Assembly: GCF_000517625.1 (NCBI RefSeq)
Contig: NZ_CP007057.1
Span: 1-64,000, forward strand
Reading direction: 5' to 3'
DNA from: Halostagnicola larsenii XH-48
GTDB lineage: Archaea > Halobacteriota > Halobacteria > Halobacteriales > Natrialbaceae
Length of the DNA stretch: 64,000 bases
A program made the translations under genes and the position numbers. Positions 35,460-44,590 of the stretch are shown here, in pieces. Below the pieces are notes generated by a model, which saw only the letters and a list, made by a program, of their open reading frames with translations, searched no databases and was not told the origin of the DNA. The first letter of the stretch is position 1. Each line of letters opens with the position of its first letter.

Positions 35460-36248
35460 ATGAAAATCGGAATGATTGGCGCAGGGAATGTCGGGAGTAC
35501 AGCCGCTCAGAACTTCGTTGATGCAGGCCACGAGGTTATGATTAGCAATTCTCGGGGGCCAGAAACACTCACCGATCTCGTTGACGATCTGGGAAGCAAC
35601 GCTCATGCGGGGACCGTCTCTGAAGCAGCCGATTTCGGCGAAGTCGTCATGGAGGCGATTCCGTTCAATGCATACAAATCCCTCCCTGCGGACACTCTCA
35701 GTGATAAGATCGTTATCAGTGCCTCAAATTATTATCCGGGACGTGACGGACTAACCGACGTAGGGAAGACACATACGGACCTCATTGCGGATCATCTCGA
35801 AGACTCAAGAGTCATCAAGGCATTCAATTCTATCTATTGGGAAAACCTCCGAGACGGGCAACGGCTTGAGGCCGATCCGGATGATCGTTTTGCGATATTT
35901 ATCGCTGGGGATGATGATGAGGCGAAAAGTGTAGTTTCGAGTCTTATCGAGGATATTGGATTCACTCCTGTGGATACAGGTCTACTTACTGAGGGAGGCC
36001 GTCACATAGAACCAGGTTCGCCGATCTATACTGGCTCACTGACCGCGAGTGAGGCACGGACACGGTTAGCGGCACTCAAAGCAACTGTGGCTGCATATGA
36101 AAACGGCTATTACAGCCCCTCGCAGGAAGTCACAATCCAAGAACTAGCTAATGAATTAGACATGAGTGAAGAGTCTCTCTCAGAATATCTTCATCGGGGG
36201 ACAGAACAACTCATCAGTCAATATCTTAAGTCATTCCCCTTTAGTTAA
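35460..36248 (+). CDS. NADP oxidoreductase (F420-dependent type) with fused HTH tail
   Basis: 262 aa. Residues 1-210 are the Rossmann protein family of NADPH-dependent F420 reductases: MKIGMIGAGNVGSTAAQNFV, ISNSRGPETL, AIPFNAYKSLP, VIKAFNSIYW. From about residue 215 the sequence changes to ENGYYSPSQEVTIQELANEL, then DMSEESLSEYLHRGTEQLI, which is the HTH_10 motif of Bat-type regulators, a domain the enzyme family normally lacks. The ATG at 35460 is chosen over an adjoining TTG. Divergent from, and probably controlled by, the HxlR-type regulator. Confidence 0.88.
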   Translation: MKIGMIGAGNVGSTAAQNFVDAGHEVMISNSRGPETLTDLVDDLGSNAHAGTVSEAADFGEVVMEAIPFNAYKSLPADTLSDKIVISASNYYPGRDGLTDVGKTHTDLIADHLEDSRVIKAFNSIYWENLRDGQRLEADPDDRFAIFIAGDDDEAKSVVSSLIEDIGFTPVDTGLLTEGGRHIEPGSPIYTGSLTASEARTRLAALKATVAAYENGYYSPSQEVTIQELANELDMSEESLSEYLHRGTEQLISQYLKSFPFS

Positions 36249-36291
36249 GACTCACAAGCTCTACGGTTGAAGTCTATGCCGTCATGGGATT

Positions 36292-36394
36292 CACCAGAGC
36301 CGAACTGGCCAATGAACTGAATATGAGTGAATGGTCAATCCCGTAATATCTTCGGCAAGGAACGGAGCAACTCATCAATCAATATCTTGATTGA
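36292..36394 (+). pseudogene. Second, broken copy of the HTH_10 tail
   Basis: AELANELNMSEWSIP-stop-YLRQGTEQLINQYLD is a diverged duplicate of the tail of the preceding protein, with an in-frame TAA and no upstream part. It shows that an HTH_10 module was duplicated here before one copy became fused to the reductase. Confidence 0.65.
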
Positions 36395-36753
36395 GAACCT
36401 ATTTCCAGCTACTAATAATCAGTTATTATCCAACTTTAACAACTATCGGACAGGTGGATGGCTACTCCGGTAACGCTTTCACTGTACTTACCGCGGAATG
36501 TTGAGCCACCGCTTGATTTCACCCTCCTAAGGATCTCCGCTAGCCGCGGTTATCACGATCCCACCATCTGTAACAGTTTCTCTGGAGCGTTCAGCCGCGT
36601 GGTTTCTGCAGATCCGTCCTTCCATGAGCGCGGCGCGCGCTCTACGCGCCGCAAGATTCCCCTGCCTCCTTAGGGGCACCTACGGAGGGATGCCTGCTAG
36701 TCGTGGTCGATACTCCGATACCTGAAACGCCGGATTTCGACGACGCGATTCGA
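36395..36753. other. Non-coding stretch with strong inverted repeats
   Basis: Holds GGCGCG-cgctcta-CGCGCC (near 36634-36652) and CCCCT-gcctcctt-AGGGG (near 36659-36676). The layout recalls the structured ends of tnpB elements, but I see no transposase motif. A 71-codon plus-strand frame here has no family features and is not called. Confidence 0.4.
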
Positions 36754-37839
36754 TCATCGATTCGGCGGCGGCCCGCGAAGGCCCGGGTTGGTCGTTCGAT
36801 CCTGCATTCGTCGCATCCGCGCCCGAAGTTGGGGACTGCTCCCGGGGGCGGTAAACGAGGAGTCCGAGGTGTCTGATCCGGGAGCGTTCAGTGAGTCGAT
36901 CGTCTCGAGAGACAGTGGAAACCGTCGTATGTCTTTGTTGATCGCGATTCCCGCATACGCACCGTCACCGATCGCGATCGCGGTCTGATTTTGGCCGTGG
37001 GTAACGTCTCCCACTGCGTACACTCCCTTGACGCTCGTCTCACGGCGCTCGTCGACGTCGATCGCCCCGTCGTCCGTCAGGTCACATTCGAGTGATTCGG
37101 CGAGCGCGGTATTGTACGTCATCCCGTACATCGCAAACCCGCCGAGGTAGTCGCGAGTCGTCCCGTCAGTAAAGGTGAGTCCGCCGAATCGGTCGTCGTC
37201 CGCGTCGGCGGTGTACGTTTCGACGACCTTCGGTTCGACGCGCTCGATTGGGTGAGCGCGTAGCTGTTCGTCGGTGTCGTCGTCCCACTGGGGGTCACGC
37301 CCGTCGAGCAGGAGGTCGACATCGTCGGTGAAGTTGAGCATCGTCATCGCGGCGTGTGCCGCATCGTCGTCGTGGCCGAGGACGTACACCGAGCCATCGC
37401 CGAGTGCGTACGCATCACAGTGCAGACAGTAGTACAACCCGCGACCGGTGAATTCTCGAAGCCCCGGTACATCGGGGCTGTGATCGCGAAACCCGGTCGC
37501 CAGCACGACTCGTTTCGATTCGACCGTCGCGTGGGCGGCCTCGAGGCGAAAGGGATAGTCGCCCTCGACCGTGTCGATGTTCTCGACGATGTCCAGGTAG
37601 ATATCTCCGCCGTACGTCTCGACCTGCTCGAGCGCGTGGGAAGCCAGTTCTCGACCGGAGACGTCCGGCGAAATTCCCAACACGTTGTGTACGTGGTTGA
37701 CCGTCGCGTGACGGCCCCCCTCGCCCTCGAATACGGCAGTTCGGTGGCCCAGACGCGTCGTATACAGCGCGGTGGTCAGGCCGGCGGGTCCGCCGCCGAC
37801 GACGACGACCTCGTATCGCGGACAAGTGCTAGCTGACAT
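36754..37839 (-). CDS. Thioredoxin-reductase-like FAD/NAD(P) oxidoreductase
   Basis: 361 aa from ATG 37839 (MSASTCPRYEVVVVGGGPAG). FAD-binding GGGPAGLTTALY, second nucleotide fold YVLGHDDDAAHAAM (lacking the standard GGG-xS-A), redox pair CLHC in GLYYCLHCDAYALG, and the closing GVYAVGDVTHGQNQTAIAIG. The C-terminal 55 residues are a disordered Ser/Pro/Arg tail. The altered second nucleotide fold suggests an unusual electron donor, perhaps ferredoxin. It neighbours the formate dehydrogenase locus but is separated by a pseudogene. Confidence 0.9.
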   Translation of the reverse strand: MSASTCPRYEVVVVGGGPAGLTTALYTTRLGHRTAVFEGEGGRHATVNHVHNVLGISPDVSGRELASHALEQVETYGGDIYLDIVENIDTVEGDYPFRLEAAHATVESKRVVLATGFRDHSPDVPGLREFTGRGLYYCLHCDAYALGDGSVYVLGHDDDAAHAAMTMLNFTDDVDLLLDGRDPQWDDDTDEQLRAHPIERVEPKVVETYTADADDDRFGGLTFTDGTTRDYLGGFAMYGMTYNTALAESLECDLTDDGAIDVDERRETSVKGVYAVGDVTHGQNQTAIAIGDGAYAGIAINKDIRRFPLSLETIDSLNAPGSDTSDSSFTAPGSSPQLRARMRRMQDRTTNPGLRGPPPNR

Positions 37840-37929
37840 TCGATCTCGTCCTATAACGGCGAGGGTGTTGATCGTATGCCGTGCATGTGCGGCTGTCCGG
37901 ATCGCAGACATTTCCTAGCGGCAACGACG

Positions 37930-38266
37930 ATCCACGATCGCAAACGAAGTGTTCGACGCAATTGACGAAGAACTCGGACGAGGACCCAGCCCTGTATGCG
38001 ATGCTCTACTCGAGCAACGGCAGCAATTTTTCGAACACGCTGCCGGTGATGAGGATCTGCGAGACGTATCTAACCTCGATGCTGGCGAAAAAACGAGCAC
38101 CTCGAGCTCGCCGGCTACGAGAACCTCATCATGCTGGCACGGAAACTCGATCTCCCGATGGACGTTCGCCACTCTCGACGATAACCTTGAGGAGGAACAG
38201 CAGACGAAAAAGCAACTCGAGGCGATGGCAGACGATTCAGCCGTCCGGAAGTCATTGCAAGACTAG
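37930..38266 (+). pseudogene. DUF892 (YciE/YciF ferritin-like) protein, broken
   Basis: Joined frames give NEVFDAIDEELGRGPSPVCD, EHAAGDEDLRDVSNLDAGEKT, then after a shift EHLELAGYENLIMLARKLDL, then after a second shift FATLDDNLEEEQQTKKQLEA. This is the C-terminal two thirds of a DUF892 four-helix protein; the N-terminus is missing and two compensating indels disrupt it. Confidence 0.75.
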
Positions 38267-38292
38267 CCGCATCGCCGTTGTTTGTAGCCCCT

Positions 38293-41200
38293 TTACTCGC
38301 TATCTGCCAGGGATTCGGATTCTGATTCGTCGGCAGCTAACTCCTCCGGTGATGTCGGCTCAACGCGCGGTTCCTCCCCGAGGGGCTCGAGACGGACGTT
38401 CGTCACCTTGTACGCCGGAATCTTCGTTTGCGGATCGAACTCCTCTTTCGTCAGTTTGTTGACCGCGCCGTGGACGAAGTGCATCGGGATGAACAGCACG
38501 TCCGGGCCGGACGTCTCCTCGAGGGTCGCCCGGACGACGATTTCGCCCTGCCGCGACTCGACGCGAACGTACTCGTCGTCGGCGATGCCGAGTCGTTCGG
38601 CCGCTTCCGGATGGACGGACACGAAGCTCTCGGGCACCTGTTTCATCGCCGCCACCGATCGACGAGTCATCGATCCCGTGTGCCAGTGATAGAGCACGCG
38701 GCCGGTAGAGAGCGTGAACGGGTACTCCTCGCTCGGGCCGGGGAAGTCTTCCTCGGGCAGTTCGGACGGGACGAATCGCGCCAGCCCATCGTCGAAGTGG
38801 AACTCGTTCTCGTAGAGATACGGCGTTCCGGGATGGTCCTCGTCCCAGCACGGCCACTGCAACCCGTTCTCTCTCGCCTCGAGGCGCTCGTGCGTGACGC
38901 CGCCGTAGATGGGGACGAGTTCGTTGATCTCGTCCATGATTTCGGCCGGCGACTCGTAGTTCCAATCGAATCCCATCCGGCCGGCCAGGGCCTGCAGGAT
39001 GGCGGCGTCCGTCCGCGCCTCGCCGGGAGAATCGACGGCCGGTCTGACGAGCTGGATTCGGCGTTCGGTGTTCGTGACGGTGCCGTACTTTTCGGCCAGC
39101 GAAGCCGCCGGTAGCACGACGTCTGCGTGTTTCGCCGTCTCGGTCATGAACAGCTCCTGAACCACGAGGAAGTCGAGCGCCGCCAACGCTTCCTCGGCGT
39201 GATCGATGTCGGGTTCCGACAGCGCGGGATTCTCGCCGACGATGTACATTCCTCGAAGGTCGACGTTTTCGGGAGTGTATCCCTCGCCGGCGCCAGGATC
39301 GTCGGTACCGCGATCGCCCACGCCGGATTCGGGGTAATCCCCACCGTAGGCGTCGGTTCCCGTTCCGCCGGAAACCGTCTGTCCGACGGTTGGAACGGCG
39401 CTGAACATTTCGGTGATCCGCAGGCCGACCTGGTTCGGTGGACGGACTCCCCAGACCTCCTCGAACGCGTCCAACACGCGCTCGTCGGTGACGGACTGGT
39501 AGCCGGGGAGGTTGTTGGGGATCGGACCCATGTCTCCGCCGCCGCCCTGAACGTTGTTCTGGCCGCGAAACGGGGAGAACCCCGATCGCGGTTTCCCCAG
39601 ATGGCCACAAAGCAGTCCCAGGTTGGCGATCGCGAGCGCATTCTGCGTACCGTGTGAGTGCTGAGTCAGTCCCATCGCCCACCCGTAGACGCAGGTGTCC
39701 GACTGTGCGATCGTCTCGGCCGCGTTCACGAGGTCATCCGGCGCGACGCCGGAGACGTCTTCGACCATCTCGAGCGTGTAGGGGTCGACGGTCTCCCGTA
39801 GTTCGTCGAAGTGTTTGGTGCGTTCCTCGACGAATTCCTCGTCGTAGAGATCCTCCTCGATGATGTGGCGAATCATCCCGTTGATCCAGGCGATGTCCGT
39901 GCCGGGTTTAGTCCGGGTGTACTGGTCCGCGTGATCGGCGATGGTCATCTGTCTCGGGTCGAAGACGAACAGATCCGCGCCGTCTCGAACGTTCTGTACG
40001 ATCCGCGTCGCCAACACCGGGTGGCTCTCGGTCGTGTTCGAGCCGGTAATGAGATAGCAGTCAGTCTCGGCGATGTCCTCGTTGATACGGTTGGTCATCG
40101 CACCGTAGCCGACCGTCTGCTTTAACGCGGCGACGGTCGAGGAGTGACAGAGCCGCGTGCAGTTGTCGACGTGGGGCGTCTCGAGCACCTGTCGGGCGAA
40201 TTTCTGGGCGAGGAAGTTCTCCTCGTTGGTCGCCTTCGACGAGGACGTCACCGCCAGCGAGTCCGCGCCGTACTCCTCGCGGATGTCGGTCAGGCGTTCG
40301 GCGATGCGCTCGAGCGCCTCGTCCCACGAGGCCTCGCGGAACTCGCCGTCCTTCCGGATCAGCGGCGTCGTCAGCCGCTCGTCGGAGCCGACGAAGTCGT
40401 ATTCGAACTTTCCTTTCACGCACGTCGAGAAGTCGTTGGCCGGGGTTTGTTCCGGATCGGCCGGCCGGGTGCCGAGGATTTCGCCGTCCTTGCCGTAGAG
40501 GTTGAATCGACAGCCGACGCCGCAGTAGGTACAGGTCGTATCGGCCACCGTAATATTCCGCTTTCTGGCGCCGCTGACGACCTGCGCGCCGTCGAACAAC
40601 TGACCGGTCGTCAGCGACTTCTCGGCGAGGTGTTCGGCGGCGTGTTCGACCGTAGAGAGCGCGTCGCTCGTCGCTCTCCCGGACAGCGCCGACGCGTTTC
40701 GCTTTGCTTTCTTCATGAACTCGGCGACGCCGGAGAGTCCGCGGTCGGTGGTCCGTGACTCGAGGCGGTCGTCATCTACATTCCCGCCCGCCGAATCCGG
40801 CACCTCGCGGTTTGGCACGTCGGCCGTGTCAGCCGTCTCGACGGGTTTTCCCTCTTGCACTTTTCCGATGGAGTTCTTCTGCGTGAATCCCGGAAGCGGG
40901 ATCGTCGTCGCGTCGACCAGACCGTCCTCCACGAGCGCCCCGGTCGGGCAGACGGTGACGCAGTGTCCACAGGAGATACACGTCGACTCCTCCATCGTGT
41001 TCGCGTCGGGTTTCTGGAAGTCGATGTGCGCGTCGTTCCCGTTACCCGACATCCGGAGGACGCCAGCGACTTGCACGTCGTTACAGGCGTCGATGCACCG
41101 GCTGCAGAGGATGCACTTGTTGCGGTCGATCTGGATAACGTTCGTATCGTCGATGGGGTCGTACGCGTCTCGGTCGCTGAATACGCCGTACCGCGGCTTG

Positions 41201-41739
41201 TTCACGCCGTGTTCGATGGCAGCGTCCTGCAGTTCACACCGGCCGTTCTGGCCGCAGGTCGTACACCGAAGATTGTGATTGCCGAGGACGAGGTCGAGGT
41301 TGACATCGCGGGCTTCCGCCGCATCGGGCGCGTCCGTCGATATCGTGAGTCCGTCCGCGGCCGGGAAGCTACACGACGGAACGAGGCCGTGCTCGTCCGT
41401 TTCGACCATGCACGTTCGGCACGCGCCGTACGGGCCGACGTTATCGGACTGATCGGTTCCGCGGTCGTACGAACACAGCGCCGGCACGTCCGATTCCGTC
41501 TCGACCATCTCGAGCGCGTCGAGAAGCGTCGATCCGGGCGAGACCGCGACGGGGTGTCCGTCGACGGTCACCGTCGTCATATCGTCGCCTCGGACGCCGA
41601 TGTCGGGATCGTTCGCCCTCCCCGTACGGAAGTCGTCCGCCAGCGGCGTACTCGGCTGCGGATCGTCGATCTCCGGCACGCCGGGCATCGCTTCGGCCGG
41701 ACTGTGCTCGGTCGGTCCAGGGGGATCGTCCATACTCAT
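38293..41739 (-). CDS. fdhA: Formate dehydrogenase alpha subunit (Mo/W-bisMGD, Cys type)
   Basis: 1148 aa. Domain order: NuoG-like [2Fe-2S] domain with Cys 89, 107, 110 and 123; a His/Cys cluster around NLRCTTCGQNGRCEL (154-170); two [4Fe-4S] motifs (CILCSRCIDAC 209-219 and CISCGHCVTVC 254-264); a linker of about 110 residues; then the molybdopterin domain with CTYCGVGC (403-410) plus Cys 440. The active-site position is Cys 531 in CTRLCHSSTV, so it is not a selenoprotein. It oxidises formate to CO2. The ATG at 41739 overlaps the upstream stop (ATGA). Confidence 0.95.
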   Translation of the reverse strand: MSMDDPPGPTEHSPAEAMPGVPEIDDPQPSTPLADDFRTGRANDPDIGVRGDDMTTVTVDGHPVAVSPGSTLLDALEMVETESDVPALCSYDRGTDQSDNVGPYGACRTCMVETDEHGLVPSCSFPAADGLTISTDAPDAAEARDVNLDLVLGNHNLRCTTCGQNGRCELQDAAIEHGVNKPRYGVFSDRDAYDPIDDTNVIQIDRNKCILCSRCIDACNDVQVAGVLRMSGNGNDAHIDFQKPDANTMEESTCISCGHCVTVCPTGALVEDGLVDATTIPLPGFTQKNSIGKVQEGKPVETADTADVPNREVPDSAGGNVDDDRLESRTTDRGLSGVAEFMKKAKRNASALSGRATSDALSTVEHAAEHLAEKSLTTGQLFDGAQVVSGARKRNITVADTTCTYCGVGCRFNLYGKDGEILGTRPADPEQTPANDFSTCVKGKFEYDFVGSDERLTTPLIRKDGEFREASWDEALERIAERLTDIREEYGADSLAVTSSSKATNEENFLAQKFARQVLETPHVDNCTRLCHSSTVAALKQTVGYGAMTNRINEDIAETDCYLITGSNTTESHPVLATRIVQNVRDGADLFVFDPRQMTIADHADQYTRTKPGTDIAWINGMIRHIIEEDLYDEEFVEERTKHFDELRETVDPYTLEMVEDVSGVAPDDLVNAAETIAQSDTCVYGWAMGLTQHSHGTQNALAIANLGLLCGHLGKPRSGFSPFRGQNNVQGGGGDMGPIPNNLPGYQSVTDERVLDAFEEVWGVRPPNQVGLRITEMFSAVPTVGQTVSGGTGTDAYGGDYPESGVGDRGTDDPGAGEGYTPENVDLRGMYIVGENPALSEPDIDHAEEALAALDFLVVQELFMTETAKHADVVLPAASLAEKYGTVTNTERRIQLVRPAVDSPGEARTDAAILQALAGRMGFDWNYESPAEIMDEINELVPIYGGVTHERLEARENGLQWPCWDEDHPGTPYLYENEFHFDDGLARFVPSELPEEDFPGPSEEYPFTLSTGRVLYHWHTGSMTRRSVAAMKQVPESFVSVHPEAAERLGIADDEYVRVESRQGEIVVRATLEETSGPDVLFIPMHFVHGAVNKLTKEEFDPQTKIPAYKVTNVRLEPLGEEPRVEPTSPEELAADESESESLADSE

Positions 41740-43406
41740 GATCGGGACACCTCGCAAGCGCCGCTCGGACACCGACCGGCGGCGTGAGCTTTGAACTCGG
41801 TCTCGAACTCCTCGAGCGCCGTATCAACGCTTCGGCCGGCCGACCGGCCGACGTCACAGAGACTCGATGATTGCATGACGCGGGCGAGTTCGCGTATCAT
41901 GTCGTCCTGGTAGGTCCCGTCGTAAACGTCTCGAAGGAGATGCAGAAGCTGCTTCGAGCCCTCGCGGCCGGGGAAGCACCGGCCACAGTTCTCCTCGCTG
42001 GCGAACCGCACGCGCTCGCCGGCCGCCGCCACAGCGCACCGACTCTGGTCGAACAGTTCGACGACGCCCTCGGTTCCGAGGTCGGCGTTGGACAGTGCCA
42101 TCGCGCTCACGGGCTGGTCGATCGATCGGGTAAACCCCCCGAACTGACCGCCCACACACGCCATTTTGAACCGCCCCGCTCCCGCAAAGAGGTCGCGGGC
42201 GACACCGAGCGAACTGCCGGTCACAAGCTCCACGGTCGCCGGCGACTCGACGTCGCCGGTAACCGTGATCACTCGCGTCCCCGGATCGGCGTCCGCCGGG
42301 TCGAATTCGCCGGGCTCGAGTAGCGCCGCACGAACCTGCGCGAACGTCCGAGGCGTGGATACGACCGTCGGCCGACCGTACAGCCCGTGGCGAGCGGGGC
42401 CGGGCGGACGGAGCCGCGCTTCTAGCCGGTCGTTCCCCTCCAGGGCCTCGAGCGCCATGGTGTATTCGCCCGCGATGTACTCGTTCGGACCGGCGACGAC
42501 CTGCGGGGCGGCCTCGTCGTCTACACCCTCGTCTGCACTGCCCTCGGCCTCGAGCGCAGCGACGGCGGTCGCCGCCCGGCGGGTTCGTCGCCGGATGAGG
42601 TCGTCATCCTCGTTGGTGTATACGACGACGTCGCTCGAACTCGCACCCACGATTTCGGCGACGGCCAGCGCCCCATCGAGTACTGTTGCCGGCGATCCGC
42701 CGAGTAGCGTCCGATCGGTCCGGTTACGGCTATCGCTCTCGTTCGCGTTCACTACTACTACCGGATCGTCCGTCGCCTCTCGGACGATCTCGAGGTCGTC
42801 GGCAAGCGGCGTGTCCTGGCTCGCGTCACCTCGCCCGCGCCCGAGAACACCGATGGTGGCGAGCTGTTCGAGCGCGGCGTTCGGATCTTCTCGCGCCACC
42901 GCCACAGCGCCCGAGTCCGCCGGTGCAGCGCGTTCTGGGTCAGTCCAGCCGCATCGACTGAGGATGCGGCGCGTTCCGACGGCGAGCGGACCGTCCGGCG
43001 GCAGTGGAAGCGCGTCGATGTCGGGGTCGTGCTCGACGACCCACGCGGGCTCGTCCTCCCCGATGGAGCCGGATTCAGCCCGCTCCACGAGCGAACGTAC
43101 CCGCTCAGTGGACGGATGCGGATAGTACGCAGTCCGTCCATCACGTGTGACGAGAACGAGCGGCTCGAGCCCGTGTACCCCGGTGGTGCCGACCTCGAGC
43201 ACGTTCGCCTCCGAAGCGGCAGCCTGAGCCGTCTGGAGAACCTTTCGCCCCCGTTCCAGCGGGTGCGGTTCGTCCGGTTCGGCTGTCCCCTGGGTATCTC
43301 GAGCGACACTCGGCGGGTCACCGTATCCGACCGTGACGCGGACAGTTGGCCGGCTTTCGTGCGAATCGGTAGCAGTATTCACATGGGGCGTCCACCGAGT
43401 ACGCAC
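41736..43406 (-). CDS. NuoF-like electron-transfer partner of formate dehydrogenase
   Basis: 556 aa. Residues 40-130 resemble the thioredoxin-like [2Fe-2S] domain but without its cysteines; residues 160-460 follow the NuoF FMN/NAD and SLBB folds (GPNEYIAGEYTMALEALEGN, PTVVSTPRTFAQVRAALLEP, VTGDVESPATVELVTGSSLG); residues 485-535 hold the Fe-S region ENCGRCFPGREGSKQLLHLL with a distant Cys in SSLCDVG. The canonical CGKC-x2-C is CGRC-x2-G here, so one cluster ligand is missing. It should pass electrons from formate to NAD or another acceptor. Coupled to fdhA by ATGA. Confidence 0.88.
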   Translation of the reverse strand: MRTRWTPHVNTATDSHESRPTVRVTVGYGDPPSVARDTQGTAEPDEPHPLERGRKVLQTAQAAASEANVLEVGTTGVHGLEPLVLVTRDGRTAYYPHPSTERVRSLVERAESGSIGEDEPAWVVEHDPDIDALPLPPDGPLAVGTRRILSRCGWTDPERAAPADSGAVAVAREDPNAALEQLATIGVLGRGRGDASQDTPLADDLEIVREATDDPVVVVNANESDSRNRTDRTLLGGSPATVLDGALAVAEIVGASSSDVVVYTNEDDDLIRRRTRRAATAVAALEAEGSADEGVDDEAAPQVVAGPNEYIAGEYTMALEALEGNDRLEARLRPPGPARHGLYGRPTVVSTPRTFAQVRAALLEPGEFDPADADPGTRVITVTGDVESPATVELVTGSSLGVARDLFAGAGRFKMACVGGQFGGFTRSIDQPVSAMALSNADLGTEGVVELFDQSRCAVAAAGERVRFASEENCGRCFPGREGSKQLLHLLRDVYDGTYQDDMIRELARVMQSSSLCDVGRSAGRSVDTALEEFETEFKAHAAGRCPSGACEVSRS

Positions 43407-43461
43407 GAAAAGGCTGGCCCTCAGTATGCCGGCTACGCGGCTCGCAACGTGCTACACCGGA

Positions 43462-43665
43462 TCAGATCGGAACCGTGCCCGGTCGTTGTGAATCCGATCT
43501 GTGTCGGTCGTGCTCTGCGCGCTCTCGACGTCTCTGAAGGAACCACCGCGAGAGGGGCGCCGTCCGACGCCACGCCAGAAATGCGACGCCGAAAACTGCC
43601 GCGGACAGGACGAGCGCGACACCACGACTCGAGACGTTCGTCGACGCCGGGATCCGTTCGACCAT
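43462..43665 (-). CDS. Small membrane protein upstream of the formate dehydrogenase genes
   Basis: 67 aa from ATG 43665: MVERIPASTNVSSRGVALVL. It has a single hydrophobic helix (about residues 13-31) and a very basic tail (WFLQRRRERAEHDRHRSDSQ). It lies 55 bp before the NuoF-like gene in the same direction and may anchor the enzyme or be unrelated. Not recognised. Confidence 0.5.
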   Translation of the reverse strand: MVERIPASTNVSSRGVALVLSAAVFGVAFLAWRRTAPLSRWFLQRRRERAEHDRHRSDSQRPGTVPI

Positions 43666-43814
43666 AGTTGGCGTATGCCACGGTAGGTAGTAGAAGTTTC
43701 GGCGAACACCGAATACCGTCCGGTCGCTCGGCGAGACTGAGCGGCTTGTCAGCGCGAAAACCACCCCAGTGATCGACTCACCAACGATTTTCGTACAAGA
43801 GCACGGAAGATATC

Positions 43815-44567
43815 CTACGATCGTTTCGTATCTATCTCAAAGGGGAATTCATCCAAACTCTCCTCGTTGGACGTTGGAAGGAGATATTGTTTCCACTCTC
43901 GAGTATCGGGATCGCCGTAATCTCCGATGTCGGGATGCGGTGCGTCATCGTCGTAGTCCTCTAACCGATCTCTGATAACCGAACGAGCACGTCGGCCTTC
44001 TTTCGTGTCTCCGGTAACATCCTCGAGGATTCTCCGTGGCTGGACCGTTATTTCCAGTCCGTCTTGCGTATACCTGCTCTTTCGATTCGTATAGAACGGA
44101 GCGCGCCCGACGATGAACATGGATTCTCCAGCGAAGCAAAATTCCCACTCAGGATCATCCGGGTCCGCGGGAACGTCGCTGGGCCATGGCTCCGGATCCC
44201 GTTCGTTGAGGAACTCGAGAACTCTCCAGAACTGATCACGATATCTCTGCTCGCGCTGTTCCTCGGGCGGAGGCTTGAAAAATATCACCAGAGTCGTTCG
44301 TTCGGCTATCGACTGATACCGCTCGAGGTATTGTCGCAACCCCTCTCTCACTTTGAGGAGTGCGTCGCGGTCGCCAACGTCTCCCACGAAGAGGTATCGG
44401 GCGGTATGGTTACGTTCAGCGTTCACCGCGAAGTGACACGGATACCGAGTGCTCTCCATCGTCTCTTTGAACTCGAGATATCGCTTTTTCTTCCACGCGA
44501 GTAGCTCTCCCGTTTCTATCGCGTCTTGCAATTCGGATCGATCGAACAGTAGCCCCGTCTCCGTCAT
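43815..44567 (-). CDS. YqcI/YcgG family protein (GntA-like N-oxygenase candidate)
   Basis: 250 aa, end-to-end match to the YqcI/YcgG family pattern: ESTRYPCHFAVNAERNHTAR (38-57), DQFWRVLEFLNERDPEPWPS (111-130), DPEWEFCFAGESMFIVGRAP (138-157), NRKSRY (161-166), QPRRILEDVTG (176-186), IRDRLEDYDDDAPHPDIGDY (198-217). One member, GntA, is a heme-dependent enzyme that N-hydroxylates an arginine-derived guanidine; this supports, but does not prove, an N-oxygenase role. Last gene of a four-gene operon, 23 bp after the sulfate-activation gene. Confidence 0.85.
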   Translation of the reverse strand: MTETGLLFDRSELQDAIETGELLAWKKKRYLEFKETMESTRYPCHFAVNAERNHTARYLFVGDVGDRDALLKVREGLRQYLERYQSIAERTTLVIFFKPPPEEQREQRYRDQFWRVLEFLNERDPEPWPSDVPADPDDPEWEFCFAGESMFIVGRAPFYTNRKSRYTQDGLEITVQPRRILEDVTGDTKEGRRARSVIRDRLEDYDDDAPHPDIGDYGDPDTREWKQYLLPTSNEESLDEFPFEIDTKRS

Positions 44568-44590
44568 GGTTGGGATGTCATTGGGAAATC

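Noticed and set aside
36458-36673. A 71-codon gene
   Set aside because: Runs through strong inverted repeats and shows no protein-like periodicity or family match.
38428-41787. Long plus-strand frames opposite the formate dehydrogenase gene
   Set aside because: Arg/Val-rich shadow frames without family features; the minus-strand gene carries all conserved iron-sulfur motifs.
43433-43709. Alternative frames overlapping the small membrane protein upstream of formate dehydrogenase
   Set aside because: Only the frame with MVERIPASTNVSSRGVALVL has a membrane helix and sensible start; the others are Arg-rich shadows.
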